DNA of 64,000 bases, taken from positions 98,514,362 to 98,578,361 of the forward strand of contig NC_084759.1 of NCBI RefSeq assembly GCF_028858725.1, in the 5' to 3' direction. Of this stretch, positions 21,901 to 36,900 are shown in pieces. A program made the translations under genes and the position numbers. The notes beneath the pieces are model-generated. The model did not search any database. It worked only from the letters and a program-made list of their open reading frames with translations, and had not been told where the DNA came from. This DNA is from Colius striatus (Eukaryota; Chordata; Aves; Coliiformes; Coliidae). Position 1 is the first letter of the stretch, and each line of letters opens with the position of its first letter.

Positions 21901-24900
21901 TGCTCGGCCTCGCAGATCACCTTTAAGAGAGAACAGATAGAGGAGTTTTTTGCTCTTTGCTTATAGCAAATGTCTATGTCTCACTGGCTTGTTCTGAAAT
22001 CACATCCAATTTATGAACTACTGCTCATTTATTCAGCGTTAGTTACTTATTACCAGGGAGCAATATGTAATCCTCCTCCCAAGACAGTAAGAACCTTCCA
22101 CAACTTGTCTATTTAGTCCAGAAAAAAACTCTCAATTCAAAAACCCTACATCTGTTATATATTTTCTAGTTGTAAGATAGAATGCTTTCGGATTTTAAGA
22201 AAACATGTATGACAGTAGTCAGGTGGCCAAAAAAAAGAGACCTTTCCCACTAGAGGGATGGCAATCACTGACTTAATTACCTTACAGAAAGAATTGTTAA
22301 TGACACCACAGCAAAGTATTTGACATTTTAACTTGGCAAGAAAAACTTGACGGATTTAGCAAAAATATTGCCAGACTTCTTAAAATGTGGATTTTTTTTT
22401 CATTCTACAGCTTGCTATGAAGTTACATGCATACATGGAGTCATGAGCTCCAGTGTTTCTCTGAGTTAAACGTATGCAGGAAAAATCCAAGTTCATCAGC
22501 AAGACCAGCATGTCTTGCATGCTCTACAAACTAACAAAATTGCTGTGCTTCTATTTTACTTCTCGACCTTTATTTATTGTGTATGAGGTACCAGACCCAC
22601 ATTATCTTCAACACAAAACTGAGGCAAGTCTTTTTTCAGAACATATAAAGACATTCTGCTTCTAAAAAGAGTACAAATAATTTAAAATATACAGCTGAGT
22701 TTATATTTTATGTATATAAAAACTGCTGCATTATTCATATCTTGGTCGCATGCTCTACAGGAGGCTTCAGAAACCTCTCTGTAGGACAGGAGTGCAGAGC
22801 TTGCAGTAGTTTGGAGGAGCTTAGATCTGAATACAATTTCACTTTCGAAAAATACCAAGGATTATGCAGTGCCATTTTTTCTTGAGTTTTGTTCTATTTA
22901 ACTTCATTAAAATATAATTAATCATTGATGATTTGTCATGGTTTACCAAGGAGCAGCTTTTGCTTGGTAAAAGGGGGAGGGGGTTGCAGTGAAGACCTGA
23001 TAAAGAGTTTTTGGACTCTCCTCCATCTCCTGGGTTCAGACCCACCTCTGGCCGGGCTGGGCCAATCTGGCGCCTCTGCGATCACTATTTAGGGACGGGA
23101 ATTTGAAGTGCTGGCAGGAGGTGTAAGAGTGATACAAGATGGAGGCGGCCACATGGACCCCACAGTCAGAGAAGGAGGAAGGATGGAGAAGCACCAGACC
23201 AGAGACCCCACTGCAAGCCATGGCAAGAACGCAGGCTGTGCCCCTGCAACCCATGCAGGGCCATGGCAGGACTGAGAGCCACCAGCAGCTCCGTGTGAAT
23301 GAGCCCAGACAGGCAAGGGATTGTGTGGGGAAACGGCCATGGCGCCATCAAAAAGATAGCTGCTGTGCAGCATGGAGGGTTAAGAACATTATCTTTCAGT
23401 CACTTTCCTAATGTTGCTCTCCAAGAAAGAGTTGCTATCTATGCTAGAGAATGACATGTTAACCCGTCAGTCTAAGTTTGTAGTACTGTACCTGTAAATT
23501 CACCACTGTAGTAGACAAATGAGACTCCTTGAGACTGGATTTTCTTCCACTCTATTCTTAAGCTCATCCCTTTTGAAAATTTGTGCTTGCAACTAAGAAT
23601 AGCCTCTAGAGGGAAAAAAAGACAAAGAATGCGAATGGGAAAATTAGAGACTTCTGCTCTACGTTTGGTACACATTCAAGCTCCATTATATTAATATTCC
23701 CCTTTTGAAAGACCGTGGACAGTCAGCAAGGGCCAGATCTACTGAAAGTGATGCCACAAGGCCTTCTTCAGATTTAAAGAAATACAGTGGGGAAACTGTA
23801 GTGTCCCAAGTTTGGACTGAGATAGTTAATTTTCAGAAATTAACTGGGGGGACACATGAGGACTGCTGACTTGGACCAGCCACGGGGATATTCCATACCT
23901 ATGACCTCATGCTCAGCATATAAACTAGGGGAGCTGTCAGGGAGAGAGGTGCACATTACAGCTCAGAACAGGCTGGGCATCATTTTGCACATGATGAGCA
24001 GTTGCATTGTGCATCACTTCATATTTTCTTGTATTAGTGTTATTGTTATTATTTCTTCTCTCTGTGTGTTGTCCTAGTAAAATCTCCTTATCTCAGTCCA
24101 TGAGTTTTTACCTTTTTCTTCAGATTCTCCTCCCCATCTCACCAAATGTGAAGAGGAGTGAATCAGCAGCCACACGGTGCTTTGTTGCCAGCTGGGCCTA
24201 AACCATGGCCTGATCATCTTGAAAGTCTTTTCCAACCAAAACAATTCCATGATTCTAAGACAAACAGAAACTAGTAATTTTCCCATACTTCAACTGCCTT
24301 TGATCAAACTTCAGATGTTGGGAACTAGATATTGCCATGTTGTAGGGGCACAGATTCTGAATTACTACCCCAATTTTTTGTTTAAATACTTATCACAGTG
24401 AGCAGGCCACCATCAGAAAAGGTCACTGACTTTGTTATCAACAATATTTTGTGAATTACCATTCTGAATTCAGTATTAGTAGCTTAATTGCTTAAATGTA
24501 TAAGAATACAGATCAAAAATACATCAGTAAGATGGTCAGTGTTCAGGAAGGAAGAACCCCAGGCTCCAGAGCTGCTGGCAGCAGATGCTGCTCATAATAT
24601 CTCTTGGCAGATACCTCTTATTTTTCTTGAATTCTCAAGAAAAGAAAGACATTGTTCACCTTCCTGTTTGTCCACTCAGGTTTCCCTGATTTACAAATAG
24701 GGGGCATCACCAACCTAATTTCACAGAGAGGCTGAGATTTCAAGGTTACTGATTATTGCTCAAGTTGTCACAACTGGGTAGGAAATAGACCAAAACTAGT
24801 GCACCTGATGAAGAACATATCATGCTGAGATCTCAACTGTTCTTTTCTCCTCTATCACAGCAGAGGATCAGCATACACCATCACTAATATATAGCTTGCA

Positions 24901-27900
24901 TCATAGTAATTGTGGACTATGGTCAAGCACATAGTTATTATGGAGAAATGAAAGAGGGAAAGATGATATAACAAACTGTATAGGTGAGTTACTAGGACAA
25001 ACTCAGCGTTTCAGTAGCATCATTCTTCATGGAAGAGCATGTTGAATTGCCCCCCCCCCCCCCCCCCCCGGTGAAATAGCTCTTACGGCATTAATAACAA
25101 CAGAGGCAAACATCAGAGGAAAGAATCAAATCACACCTCTGACTGGCTCCAGATCTATTAAGAAATTTAAATTTGGTGTATCTCAGACACTTCTGTAAAA
25201 GAAACAAATACAATGTTGATTTTGACTATTTTAGGGCTGCTCATCTTCCAATAGTATCTTCCAGAGTATCAAGGATCAAAAACCTTTATATATTTGGCAA
25301 TGTCTATCTAGCTTTCAAGAGACAAACAGCTACTGCTTAAACACAGTCAATCTGCATTAACTAGCACCCTCATTTCCAGTCTCAAACAAGGCTGAAAGGG
25401 CAATTAAGAGCTACCAACAGATCTACTCACTCACCCTTTAAAGTCTGATTTCCCAGGTCTGTTCTGTAGGGAAGCAAAGAGCATCCAAGGGGCCAGACTG
25501 GTAGCCTTTGTGATATCACAAGGGGGAAAAAAAAAAATTGCCTAGACTTGAAAGAAAAATTGAGGCAGGAGGGCATTCTTGGCCAGAAACATGTTATACC
25601 AGCCACTTCAAGAAACACACTGTGCACTCAGGAAGCCAGAGGTTCCTGACTTCAGGTTGAGTGGATGGGTGGAGGCTTCCTGAATCTTAAGATTTGCTGA
25701 AGTTTCCTTTCAATTTTGTTTTTGTATCCTTCTAACAAAGAAAAATCATCATTCAACCTCAGTTTGCTTTTGCTGCTGACCTTGTGACAGCTGGCTGGTC
25801 TCATGAGCTATATTAGGTGACATAGAGACAGCTCAGACAAAGTGTTCTCAGCTGAACAAGTCACCTCAGTCTTTAATGACCTGCCCCTTTCTTGCATGCC
25901 ACAATATTTTGGTTCAGAAAAAAGCAGCATTGATACTCTCACACTAATCTTATTCAGAGAAAGGAAACAGAATGTAAAAAAGGGACCACATGCAGAGCAG
26001 AGCCAACATAATAAAACCCTCCTTATAGTTCCTCTCTCATGTTTTGCCCCATACTAATGGGTTCAGCAAGAGGTATTCTTCAGAACAGGTCTACTTGATT
26101 TCCATTAAGGTAGGCCCACAGGGCATTGCATCAGCACAGGCTCTGTCAACCAAATGCAAAAAAACCAAACAAACCCACAAACCAGACATATGCACCTCTA
26201 GGATCCCTTTCTTATCTACCCAGCAAACATTTTCTTCCCTGCCTCCTCAACTTCTATGGCACATTATTAGAAGTAATTTTTCACTTTACATATGACATAT
26301 GTATATATAAATATGTAAATAGCCATTATAGTTACAGACAATTAAAATAGGCATTGAACTACAGTTACTGACAATTCACTGACCTACAGTTGTTCTCTCT
26401 CTAGTCTCCCACCTCTCTGTACTGCAAGACAATTAACACTTCTGTTTTCTATTAGTTCCCATTATTTTGAGTGGAAGGAAACCAAGCAGAAGTTCCAGAG
26501 TGAGCTACCAGGACTGACAAATAAATCATAGAAGAAGTGAGGTAGAAAAGGACCTCTGGGGAACACCTAGGCCAAGCCCATGAAAGAAAAGAGACCAAGA
26601 TTACAAAAAGAATCAATGAAGAAGGTAGAAGCAGGACCCCTTAGGAAAGAGGAAGACAGTCTTAACAGCTGCATAGTTTCTGTATTCATTGTTTGCTTGT
26701 ATTCTATGTATTAAAAATATTTCCAGCAATGCCCATACAGTACCCTTAAACTCTTCTGCTTTTACGTTTTTGTTGTCCGTTTCAATGGAAATTCCAGACA
26801 CTTTATGATCTGCAAGAGGACATAAAAAAATAAAAATCAGCTTCAGCAACTACAAGCAGTATTTTCAAGACCTCCTTTATACTGGATAGATTAGATATTG
26901 TCTAGTATAGAGAGCACAGGACTAAAAGCTTAAACAGAGCTGGCCATGTGGGTGGCCTTCAACAATTCACCTTCTACTCTCCATGCAGTGGTACCTGTAA
27001 AAAAAACCAGTAATATTTCTCTTCTGCAGTAGCTTGGTAATATTTACATGTATAAGTTCTATGTAAACAGTAGGTGTTGTTTTATACTGGGGTAGTGTCT
27101 CAGTCTGTTTCTAACTGAAGAGATACCTATTATAAGGCAGAAGAAAATCTTGTACAGCTTCTACAAGGTAAAAAAAACAAATCAAAACCAAATGTGCGGT
27201 AACTGACAGTTACCTCAAATTGTTGTTGAAATGAAAACAGTAGTCAACATTTATGTAGTTTTGCATAAAGGAGAGAAAAAAAACCCCACACATTCTTGAA
27301 TATCTCTTGTGTTGGGAGTACTGATATTCCAGAGAGAACAAGTGAAATAACCACTAGGCCTACATCAGCCCCCACCCAGCTATCTCCCCATCCCACTGCA
27401 GTTCACTATACATTCTCCCTTAAGACCTCCTCTCCTCCCAGGAAAGGAGTCCACTGTGTTCACTCATGATTCAGAAGCATTCCTGCAAAGCTCAAAAGTC
27501 AGTCACAGTTATTCTGATTATTCCCTGGCAGGCTACAAGTCTACCAAGTGCTTAAGAACAGCTAAATAGAGTTCTTCACACACATTTACATTAACTTTTT
27601 TTTTTCTTTCCCAAAAGTTCTCTTGGGATTAAGACCAGTTTTGAAGACAGCATGGACACTCCTAATGCAGTCCACATGCTCCGTTCACATTAGCCAATTG
27701 AACAATTGTTACAGAGGGTATGAACAAGAACTGATCCCTGTAGGGTCTTGCCAGAGCAGAGGAGGAGAATCATCTCACTCAAACTGCTGGCCACACTTCT
27801 TTTCATGTCGCCCAGGATATGGCTGGCTTTCTGGGCTGAGTACATGTTGCCAGCTTATATCCAGCGTTTCATGCTCTTCTTGGCAGGGCTGCTCTCAATC

Positions 27901-30900
27901 CACTTATCCTCCAACCTTGCACTTCACCCGTTGAACTTCATGAGGTTCACATGGGCCCACTTCTCAGGCTTGTCCAAGTCCCCATAGATGGCATCTCATC
28001 CCTCAGGCATGTCAACTGCACTACTTGGTGTCACCTGCAAACTTGCTGAGGGTGCACTTGATCCCACTGTCTGACTAAACAGCGCTGGTCCCATACACCA
28101 CCATGGCTTTCTTCTCAGTTAAAGATGATTCCTTATCATTCAAGTTTGGCACAAAAGAGGGAATTCTCCATCCATATGGTCACCACAGTCCTTCCTCTCC
28201 ATAACTGTCTATCTTACAGCATCTTTAAAAAAAATATAGATTGTGGTTCTACTGGTATCTATAACCATTGCCTCAAAGTCATGGAACCACAGTTAGAATA
28301 GATGTTTGAGTCTCCAGAACTGTAACAAAAGTTTAGTAACTCATTCACTGTATCCTTTTATGGTGAATTGACCTTGGCCAGCTGACACATGCCAAGCCAG
28401 GGCATGACAGAGCGTAGGATGTAGGTCCTCAACATCATAGGAGAGAAAATAAAATGAAAAAGCTCTGGGGTCAAGAGAAAGGCAGGGAAATCACTTTGCA
28501 AATCACCAATACAGGCCAACTAGACTCAACGGAGGGAAAGTTAATTGTTTATTGTCAATTAAAAAGAGAGTAAGTGCAGGGCTTTTGGGGAATGAGAGTT
28601 GTGGTCAGTCTGTAACAGCTCCTCTCTGCCATTCTTTCCTTCACGCACTTTTCCCATCTTCCAACGTGGACAGTCAAGAGCCTGCTCCAAGATGGATTGT
28701 CCATGCATTTCAGCTTCCTCTACAGTATATCTACTCGTTCTGGTGTGGGATCCTCCATGGGCTGCAGCTCAGACATCTGCTCTAGCATGGTCCTCCACGG
28801 GCTACAGAGCAATACCTGCTCCATCAGTTACTCCATGGGCTAGAGAGGATTCTCCTGCTCTCCCCTGGGTGCTCACAGGGCTGTTTTGCCTCAGAGCTGG
28901 GCAGCATTTTCCTCACACAGGCTTTCCCTGGGCACTGCTATGGTGGTTGCAGGGCTCAGCCATGTCCTGTGGTGGGTGGGTTGGAGCCCACTGGAACCAT
29001 CTGTATCTGGCACAGGGTAGCCCTGGCCTCTCCTCACAGCAGTCGGCCTGCAGCTCCTCACAGCTCCTATGCACCACCAATGTGCCCCCCCCACCCCGTA
29101 CTACTCTTCAGAGCTATGGTTTTCTAGATCTCACCATCTACTTTCCCCCTTCCAAATGTGCATGTCCAATATTTCTTGTTTCTATGAGAATACAGTTTCA
29201 CACCTGCATGTGAACACACAATATAAAGTGAATTTTCATATGTGCACATAACTGACATCCAAATTTGTGTGCAACTATCCTGTTTTTAATGTTTTAGTTT
29301 TGTCACCTTTGTGTTACCTCAAAATAGTTACAACAGAAGTTTATAATATAAAAAATAAGTAAGTGAATAAGACAATTCCAGCAATGCCATTGATGTGCCC
29401 TTAAAATATTGAAATAGCAAAAAATATTTGCATTACAAATAGCACTTGAAGTTTTTTTCCATGGCATCAAGAAATAAAACTTTTGTGTTGGACTTGAACT
29501 AAAGAATTAAAAAACCCCAAAATGACCACTCCCACACACATCCCCTGTTGAAATCGGATGAGGTAACTGTTTCTCCAACACCTCCCAAGCTAGGATTTCT
29601 CCTGCACATCCACACGGAGCCCATCTCTTTGCTTTTGTCCAAGCTTAGTCTAGAATAAAGCCTGAAGTCATTAAGTCATCTTCCTTTTAATCTATTAAGC
29701 TCTGTTCAGTTTTAGGGAAATAAAATGAACTTTTGACTTTCACCCAAACCATGTTGTTTCTAGAACAATACACACATCCCCTCATTCTATATATGTCAAC
29801 AGATAATAAATGCTGTTTATTAACATCTTCCTTCACATATTCATGATGGGGAGGAGCATTTTATTCTGAAGCTCTGACAGCAGCCAGCATTTACTAACAC
29901 TTATGTAGGAAGCATTTCTATGACTCCATGATGTGAGTAAAGTAATTTATAAATGACTGTCACATCAGCCTCTCTGTCTGCACAGAAAACATCTCAAATG
30001 TATGCAATTCATCACTGAATTGCATTCACTGTAATTCACCTGGAAATTTATCTCCTCTTTAATACAGCTGTCACATAGCTCACTGTCATGGTCTAAATAT
30101 TTATAAGGTAAAACTCATTTTCTTATTGTGACTTTTATGACTTCTGGGGCAAGATCATGGCCCTTCTCATTGTGGAAGTTAAAATGAAATTACTTTGCAT
30201 ACTTTGCATTGAGAACCTGCAATTACACAAAGTCTCCATACTTCCCCTTGCATCAAGGAATTTACAGAATACATGAAGATGCTATTATGCAATGCAGTAA
30301 GTGCAAGATATGTCACAAAAAAATGTTCAGCATACACAAAGCTCCCCTCCTCACACACACACCACAAATATACATGATGCTCTTCAAGAAGCAGTACAGT
30401 CAAAACAACTCCAAGTATCTTAAGGTGGTACAGAGACAGCTGACTAAATTAAAACTTTCATATATGCTCATCAAGCAGAATGACTTAAAAACTAAAGCAC
30501 TTATCCCTTAAAATGTCTTTTTAGAAATGTCTCCACCAATTGTTCAGAATTTAGTTTGGATTTTAATTCACCATATAAAAAGCAAGTGAAAAAAACCCCC
30601 ATATTACTGCACTAGTAAACTTTTTATTAAACACTTTTACATAGAACGAACAAATCTACCCCTACTCTTATATCTCAGTGACTTCATTTGGAAGTAAATC
30701 CACAGAATACACACTTTCTGTCTGATAATCACTCACATAGCTATAAAGTGACACTCCTAGCTGGAGGAATCATTAAGGAAAAGCATATTAATCAAATCAA
30801 AGGAAACAGTGTGCCTGGAGGAAATTACATGAGAACGGAATAAAAACAAAGTACAAGAGAAAAAGCAGTCTTGTGCTATTTGTTTTGCCAAGTTCTAAAT

Positions 30901-33900
30901 AGCAGGTGGTCTAAAGCAAAACATAACAAAGGATTTCAGAGGATACTCTAATTTAGGAAGTTTGATGTCCCAAGAATAAAGAAATAATGAAGTCCCTGAA
31001 AGAGAATGAAATAATACAATCCCTGAAAGAGAACAGAAAGCCAGACATCTGTTTGGCATTAGCATCCTTCAGACACAGGACCACCTCAGGACAAATCATC
31101 AGCAATGTGCTTAGATACTGATGCAGGCTTGTCAGCTTTGTAATGACCTAGCATGAGATACTCAAATAGTACCTAGAGTTTTGTCATAGTCACAGCATTT
31201 AAACACTCTCATCTCTTCTGACTCTTCCATTGCCAAATTCTTTTCCTAAGAGTAGTCAACAGACATTTAGTCAACAGGTAACATAGTCCATAAATGGGGA
31301 AGGCAGAGGAGAAGTTATCCACATTTGGACAGAATTAGTTGCAAATCACCTACAAAAAAATAAAAAAACCCTAAGTAAAAAAAAGACTAACCCCCATTCA
31401 TTCTTCCGAATAGTCTAAGATGCAGCTGCTACAACTGAAAAGCTACCAACCCTGCTAACAGTCACACTGGCAGGCTAAACTATGTTAACTGACAGTTAAC
31501 AGACAGCCAGGGCTCAGACCCAACAATTTTCCCAACCACACTGCTGTTAGCAGTCAGTCTTTAAGCAGTCTTCACCATTCCTCAGTTCTGCTAGGTGAAC
31601 ACTGACCTCCAGCAAACATGCAGGAGAGAGATTGGGAATATTCCCAGCCTCTGCAGGAGCCTCCTGTGTTGGCCAGAGTCTTTAATCAATCTCTGAAACC
31701 CGTGATTTAGGCACCAAACCATAGACTGAAATAACTGGAGTAAACCCAGCTTCATTACATAAATGTAACATGAGCATGGCATTAAGAATTCAAATTTTGG
31801 TCAAAGGCTAGAAGAAATTATTTCACATCATGGTGGGGAAAAAGAAAAAAAAAAGATAAAGGAGCTTAGCTTCAGTCTTTCAGTTATTTTGAGTTACAAA
31901 GTTTCTTGACTCTCAAAGAATAACAACAAAACAGGATTTACTTTTGGCAGAGGATATCCAAAAAAAATTAAAAAAAACCCCAACCCAATCCTGAATATCT
32001 TCAGCCACAGAAAACAAATAAGGGAGGAGTCTGAAGAGGGAGTCTGTAGGGTGGGAATAAGCCCATCTAAACCCAGATGTGGAGAGCAAGTTTGTATTTT
32101 AATAGGTGTGATGTGACTGCATGAAGGATGGTAACCCAAGAATCACATAATGGTAGGGATTGGAAGGGACCTTTAGAGATCATCTAGTTCAATCCCCCTG
32201 CAGAAGAAGGTTCACCTAGATCAGGTTGCATAGGAACATGTCCAGGCAGGTCTTGAAGACCTCCAAGGAAGGAGACTCCACAACCCCTCTGGGCAGCCTG
32301 TGCCACTGCTCCCTCACCCTCACAGTGAAATAGTTTTTTCTTGTATTTAAGTTGAACTTTTTGTGTTCCAGCTTCATCCCATTACCCCTTGTTCCATTGC
32401 TAGCTACTACAGAAAAAAGGGATGTCCCAACCTCCAGACACCCATCCTTTAGATATTTATAAATGTTAATAAGATCTCCTTGGGGGTTGGACTAGATGAT
32501 CTCTAAAGGTCCCTTCCAACCCCTACCATTCTATGATTCTACAATTCTCCTCTCAGTCCACTCTCTTCTGGACTAAACAGTCCCAGTTCCTGCAGCCTTT
32601 CCTCATGAAAGATGTTCCAGTCCCCTGATCATCTTGGTGGCCCTTTGCTGGACTCTTTCCAGCACTTGAAATTCTTTAGTCCCTCTTAAGCTGAGGAGCC
32701 CAGAACTGGACACAGGACTCCAGATGAGGCCTCACCAGGGCAGAGTAGAGGGGGAGAAGAACCTCCCTTGACCTGCTGGCTGCACTCTTCTTGATGCATC
32801 CCAACATGCCAAAGAGAACACACATTTTCTGTCTGACCAGCTAAAAGGGTTTAAAAAACACAAAAGGAACTTAAAAGAGATTCTTAGCCATCCCTTCATT
32901 TATGTGGTAGCTGTCAAAACATGACAGAAGTGTTGCTGTCAACTAGTCGACCTAAACACAGCAAGTTTTAGTTGTTTTCACCCTGGAGCTGCTGCAGCTA
33001 TGAGACCTGGTGGATATATATAGAAGTCTAGAGAGTAGTTTAACACATTGAAATTTGTGGCAAGATTTCCAGCACTCTTACCACCTAATTCGGACAGACC
33101 TTGCAAATGTTTTCAGTCAAAGAAGAAAACCTAGGGATCTTACCCTATGTAAGTACATCAGTTCCCTACATCAGTGGCAAATGAGAAAAGTTCTTCTAGC
33201 ACCTTGGAGAAACTACTAAAAAAAAGTTAAGTTCTTATTTCTTACAACTATAAGGAAAAATCTTCCTCAATGCAAGCAAATGTGATGCTGGTTTCCTGGC
33301 ACTATGAAGAAGTTGTTCTAATGTGTCTGTGCAGATAGTGTTTCAAGTATCAGGAAAAAAAAACCCACTGATAGTTATTTTCAGTATTTAGACAGTACTA
33401 TAAATGCAGTATCTTGGTCTTGACTCTTGTGAGTGATACAGATAGAGCAGAAGCAGCAGGCTTAGAAGGCTCAAAGGACAGTGGGATGCAGAGAATTAAA
33501 GCTCATCTGCAGAGTAACACAGCTTTACTTCTGTGTTGTAAGCAGTGCCTTTTCCATAAGGAGATGTATTAATAACCTCATGAAAAGGCTTGTAATCAAC
33601 TGTAATTTGTGCACATAGATACCTGGTTACTTTCCCTTCCCTCTTTTTATACAAGCCCTCTTCTAACTTCTGACACTTTTTTTATTCATGGAGAAATAGA
33701 CTAGGCTTTCAGAGAAAGGGAAGAGCTTGGGCAGTAAGAGTAGCTAAAACCTGTATTTATTTTGGATTGTCTTTTGGAAGAGCAGCTATTACAAACTAAA
33801 ATTCCATCCTTACAGCTGAGTATCTGACACATAAAATTGGCCTTCCCCCCACCCCCAGCACAACCAAAAGTATCTCCCAAAACCCAAAGGCATTTTCCCA

Positions 33901-36900
33901 TCTTCCAGCCCAGGCTTTAACGCATAAACAGTGGAGTAAATCTCCACTCTATTTGCTCTCCTGAGCAGAGCTATACCTTTGAAGCAGTTAACAAGGCTAC
34001 CATCCAGATGGTAGTTTGGTTAGATATACAACATATACAGTAAGTATCTTATTGGGAAATTAGTAGCTTCTCTTTTCACTTGTTTTTATTAAAAGATCAT
34101 AAATGAAGGGTAGAAGCAGTCATATAAATAACAGTAGAATTTTAAAAACATTAAGTAAGACAAAGCAGTCAAGTTTTAAGGTATCCTGCCTGCAGGACCT
34201 CTATTGCAACAAAGCAAGGTCTCACCCTAAAGTGCACTTAGGGTGGTTCCTACAGACAGTAAAACTGGACAAGTAAAAGATACTTCAGGAAAAAAAAAGC
34301 AAACAAAACCACAAAACACACCCCTGAAACTTAGGCAAAAAAGTACGGAGTTTCAATGGCCAAGCTACTCAAGTTCAAATAGTTTTTCTTGGATTTACTA
34401 TTTATTACATACCCAGAGGTCTAGAGCCCAATACAAAAAGTGCTATTTTATTTAGATACAGCATAACAATAAAAACAATCCTTCACACTCATTTGTTACA
34501 GAGAATAGTTGTTAAATAAGCTTCAAGTCTGCCTTCATAATGGAAATCACATGAGAAACAGAATGAAGAACTGCATTTTCATCTATCCAGGAGTTACTTA
34601 GAGAAAGAAAAGCTTTGCCAAGAAGTGACTAAGAGCAGGATTTCTACCTGTATTAAAAGCTGATATTGGATGAGCTCTCAGTCTCACAGGGAGAAGAAAT
34701 TCTTGTGTTAAATGCCTCAAGTAGAGCAGACTAGCAAAGATTTTTTCAGTTATAATACCAACCTAAGGAGGAGTTAATCCTTGGCTTTGTGTACTGTTTA
34801 GTGTAATCTGGTAGGCTAGTATACAGTTGACAGTACCCTAATCCTTAATTTTCAAAGTTAAGCAAAAAAAAAAAAAAACCACCAAACCACACACCAAAAA
34901 ATCACCTCAAAAGGAAAAGTAGTAAGATAGAGATTTTTCAGAGCCGATTATCTAAAGTTATCAGTAGTAGTCCTAAGAATTTAAGATCATGTTAATGCTC
35001 CATTTCAGAGCAGAGCTCTGTTGGCCCTGGAAACTCAAAACTAGAAGTGTGTGTAGAGGAGAAAGTAGGGAATGAAAATGAAGTGGCATGAGACAAGAAA
35101 GGAAGAGATTATTTAGGTCAGCCTTTTTGAAGAAACTCAGCACTAAAGCACAACAATTCCAGATAAACTGAACAGCCTCCCCAGTGCTTTCAGCAGTCCA
35201 AATACTGAAAGATTACTGCATGAAATGGGGTGGTAAATTCTGGAGGAGAAAAAATATATATATATAATTGTCAAAACATAAAACTGAATTCCCCCCTTTT
35301 TTTTTTGTCTCCTCTTTTTCTACTCACACAGATGAGAGGAACAGTCTGAATTCACAGCTTGCAAAGATTCAATGTAGCATGGAGATCACTCCAACAGAAA
35401 GATAATCCAGAAAGCATATGCTATCAGCCAAATATTTATAGTTTGCACTTTTACAAGACTCCAAACTCTGCTACTCTTTTTGTCTCCATGGTAATTCAGA
35501 GGGAGCTTCTGAAGATGGGGGATGGGGTTTTAAAGTAGTTATACTCCCATTAAAAAAAAAAAAAAAAGCAGCCTATTTTCCAGCCCTCTCTCACCCCTGC
35601 TCAACTTTGGTTTCCACGGCAACTCAGTTGCAGCTCAAAGACAGCTTGTAAATGTAGTGCAACCCTATCACTGCTTCAGTTGTTCCTTATTTTAAGATGT
35701 ACCAGGATGCTGACGACTTGTGTCTGGTACCATCATCTTTCTAAAGATCATGAGAGCAGACTATGGGAGTAGAAGCCCATTGCCACTGCCATCCTGCCCA
35801 CCTCATATCACACACTATGGTAGCAATCTAAAGAAAGAGGCTTCCAGTTGCATTACTAGGTGTACCAACTCAATAAAACTGACTACCCATTGCAAACTAG
35901 CATGTTCCTCTGAAGTCAATAGTACTAAACTGTTTTACAAAAACAGTAAAATGAGCCCTGAAACACCCATCTGTGAGAAACCAGAAGAAATCATCTCCTC
36001 CAAAACTACCACAACCAATCTGGCCTACAAATTAAGATAAAGATCTCTGAAATCTCCCACAACATTTAAGTGACTTTTGCTGGAATTGCTAAGCCATTGA
36101 AAAGTATAAATATTTTCAAGGTGTCATTTATATATCTACAGATACCCACATTACTTAACTAACAAAGCCTGAAAACAAATTTAGTTTACTTTCCAATTTC
36201 CAACCAGCATTGGTTACAATGCCAGGAAGCACCAAATGAAACTGGTGAAACTGCTCATTCAGAAACAGTGAAGTCATTCAGCCCCCTCACTGTAGGATCA
36301 TGTTGCCAGATGATAGGAAGAACATTAAGATGATAAAATTTGATTTTGTTGTAAGTAAATCCATTGTTATAGAGACGGAATGTCTCTTCTCATAGTTAGT
36401 CTTATTCATTTAAGCTGGAAACAAATTTCTTGTGAATCATCAGTCCCTTGTCAAGGCTATAGCAGTTTTTCCTCAGTAGATCTTCAATCCCTTTCTGATT
36501 AATCTAAGTACTTCTACAAAGCACATTCACTGCAGAGGATGAGTACATATGAGTATGTATGAAGTCCTGGTTTCTAAAGGTATAGGAGTAGCTAACTAAC
36601 TAGAATTGTGCATTGCAAACAGATCCTAAGTAGCAGGTGGGATAGCTAATTTGAGCAACTACATCCAAAAGTCTCATTTTCAGCAAGGTGTAATAATCAA
36701 AGCCAAGTCAGCATTGCCAACTTACATCCCCCCCTAAAGGAGATAATACATCTGAAATACATTAATTTTTTTCTAGTTCTCTCTGAAGCAAATATTGACC
36801 TTGAAAATACTTATATACTAATATGCAACAGATGTAAAAATATGCCTTGTGCTGAGTTTTTTAAAAGGGCTTTAAATAGTTTTTTTTCCCTATTCAATTT

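Noticed and set aside
28599-29213. 204-codon plus-strand frame
   Set aside because: It lies largely within a degraded LTR whose repeated GC-rich units lack stops by composition. No known protein motif is present.
35720-36040. 106-codon plus-strand frame in JAM2 intron 1
   Set aside because: No recognisable domain, no splice context, and composition like the surrounding intron.
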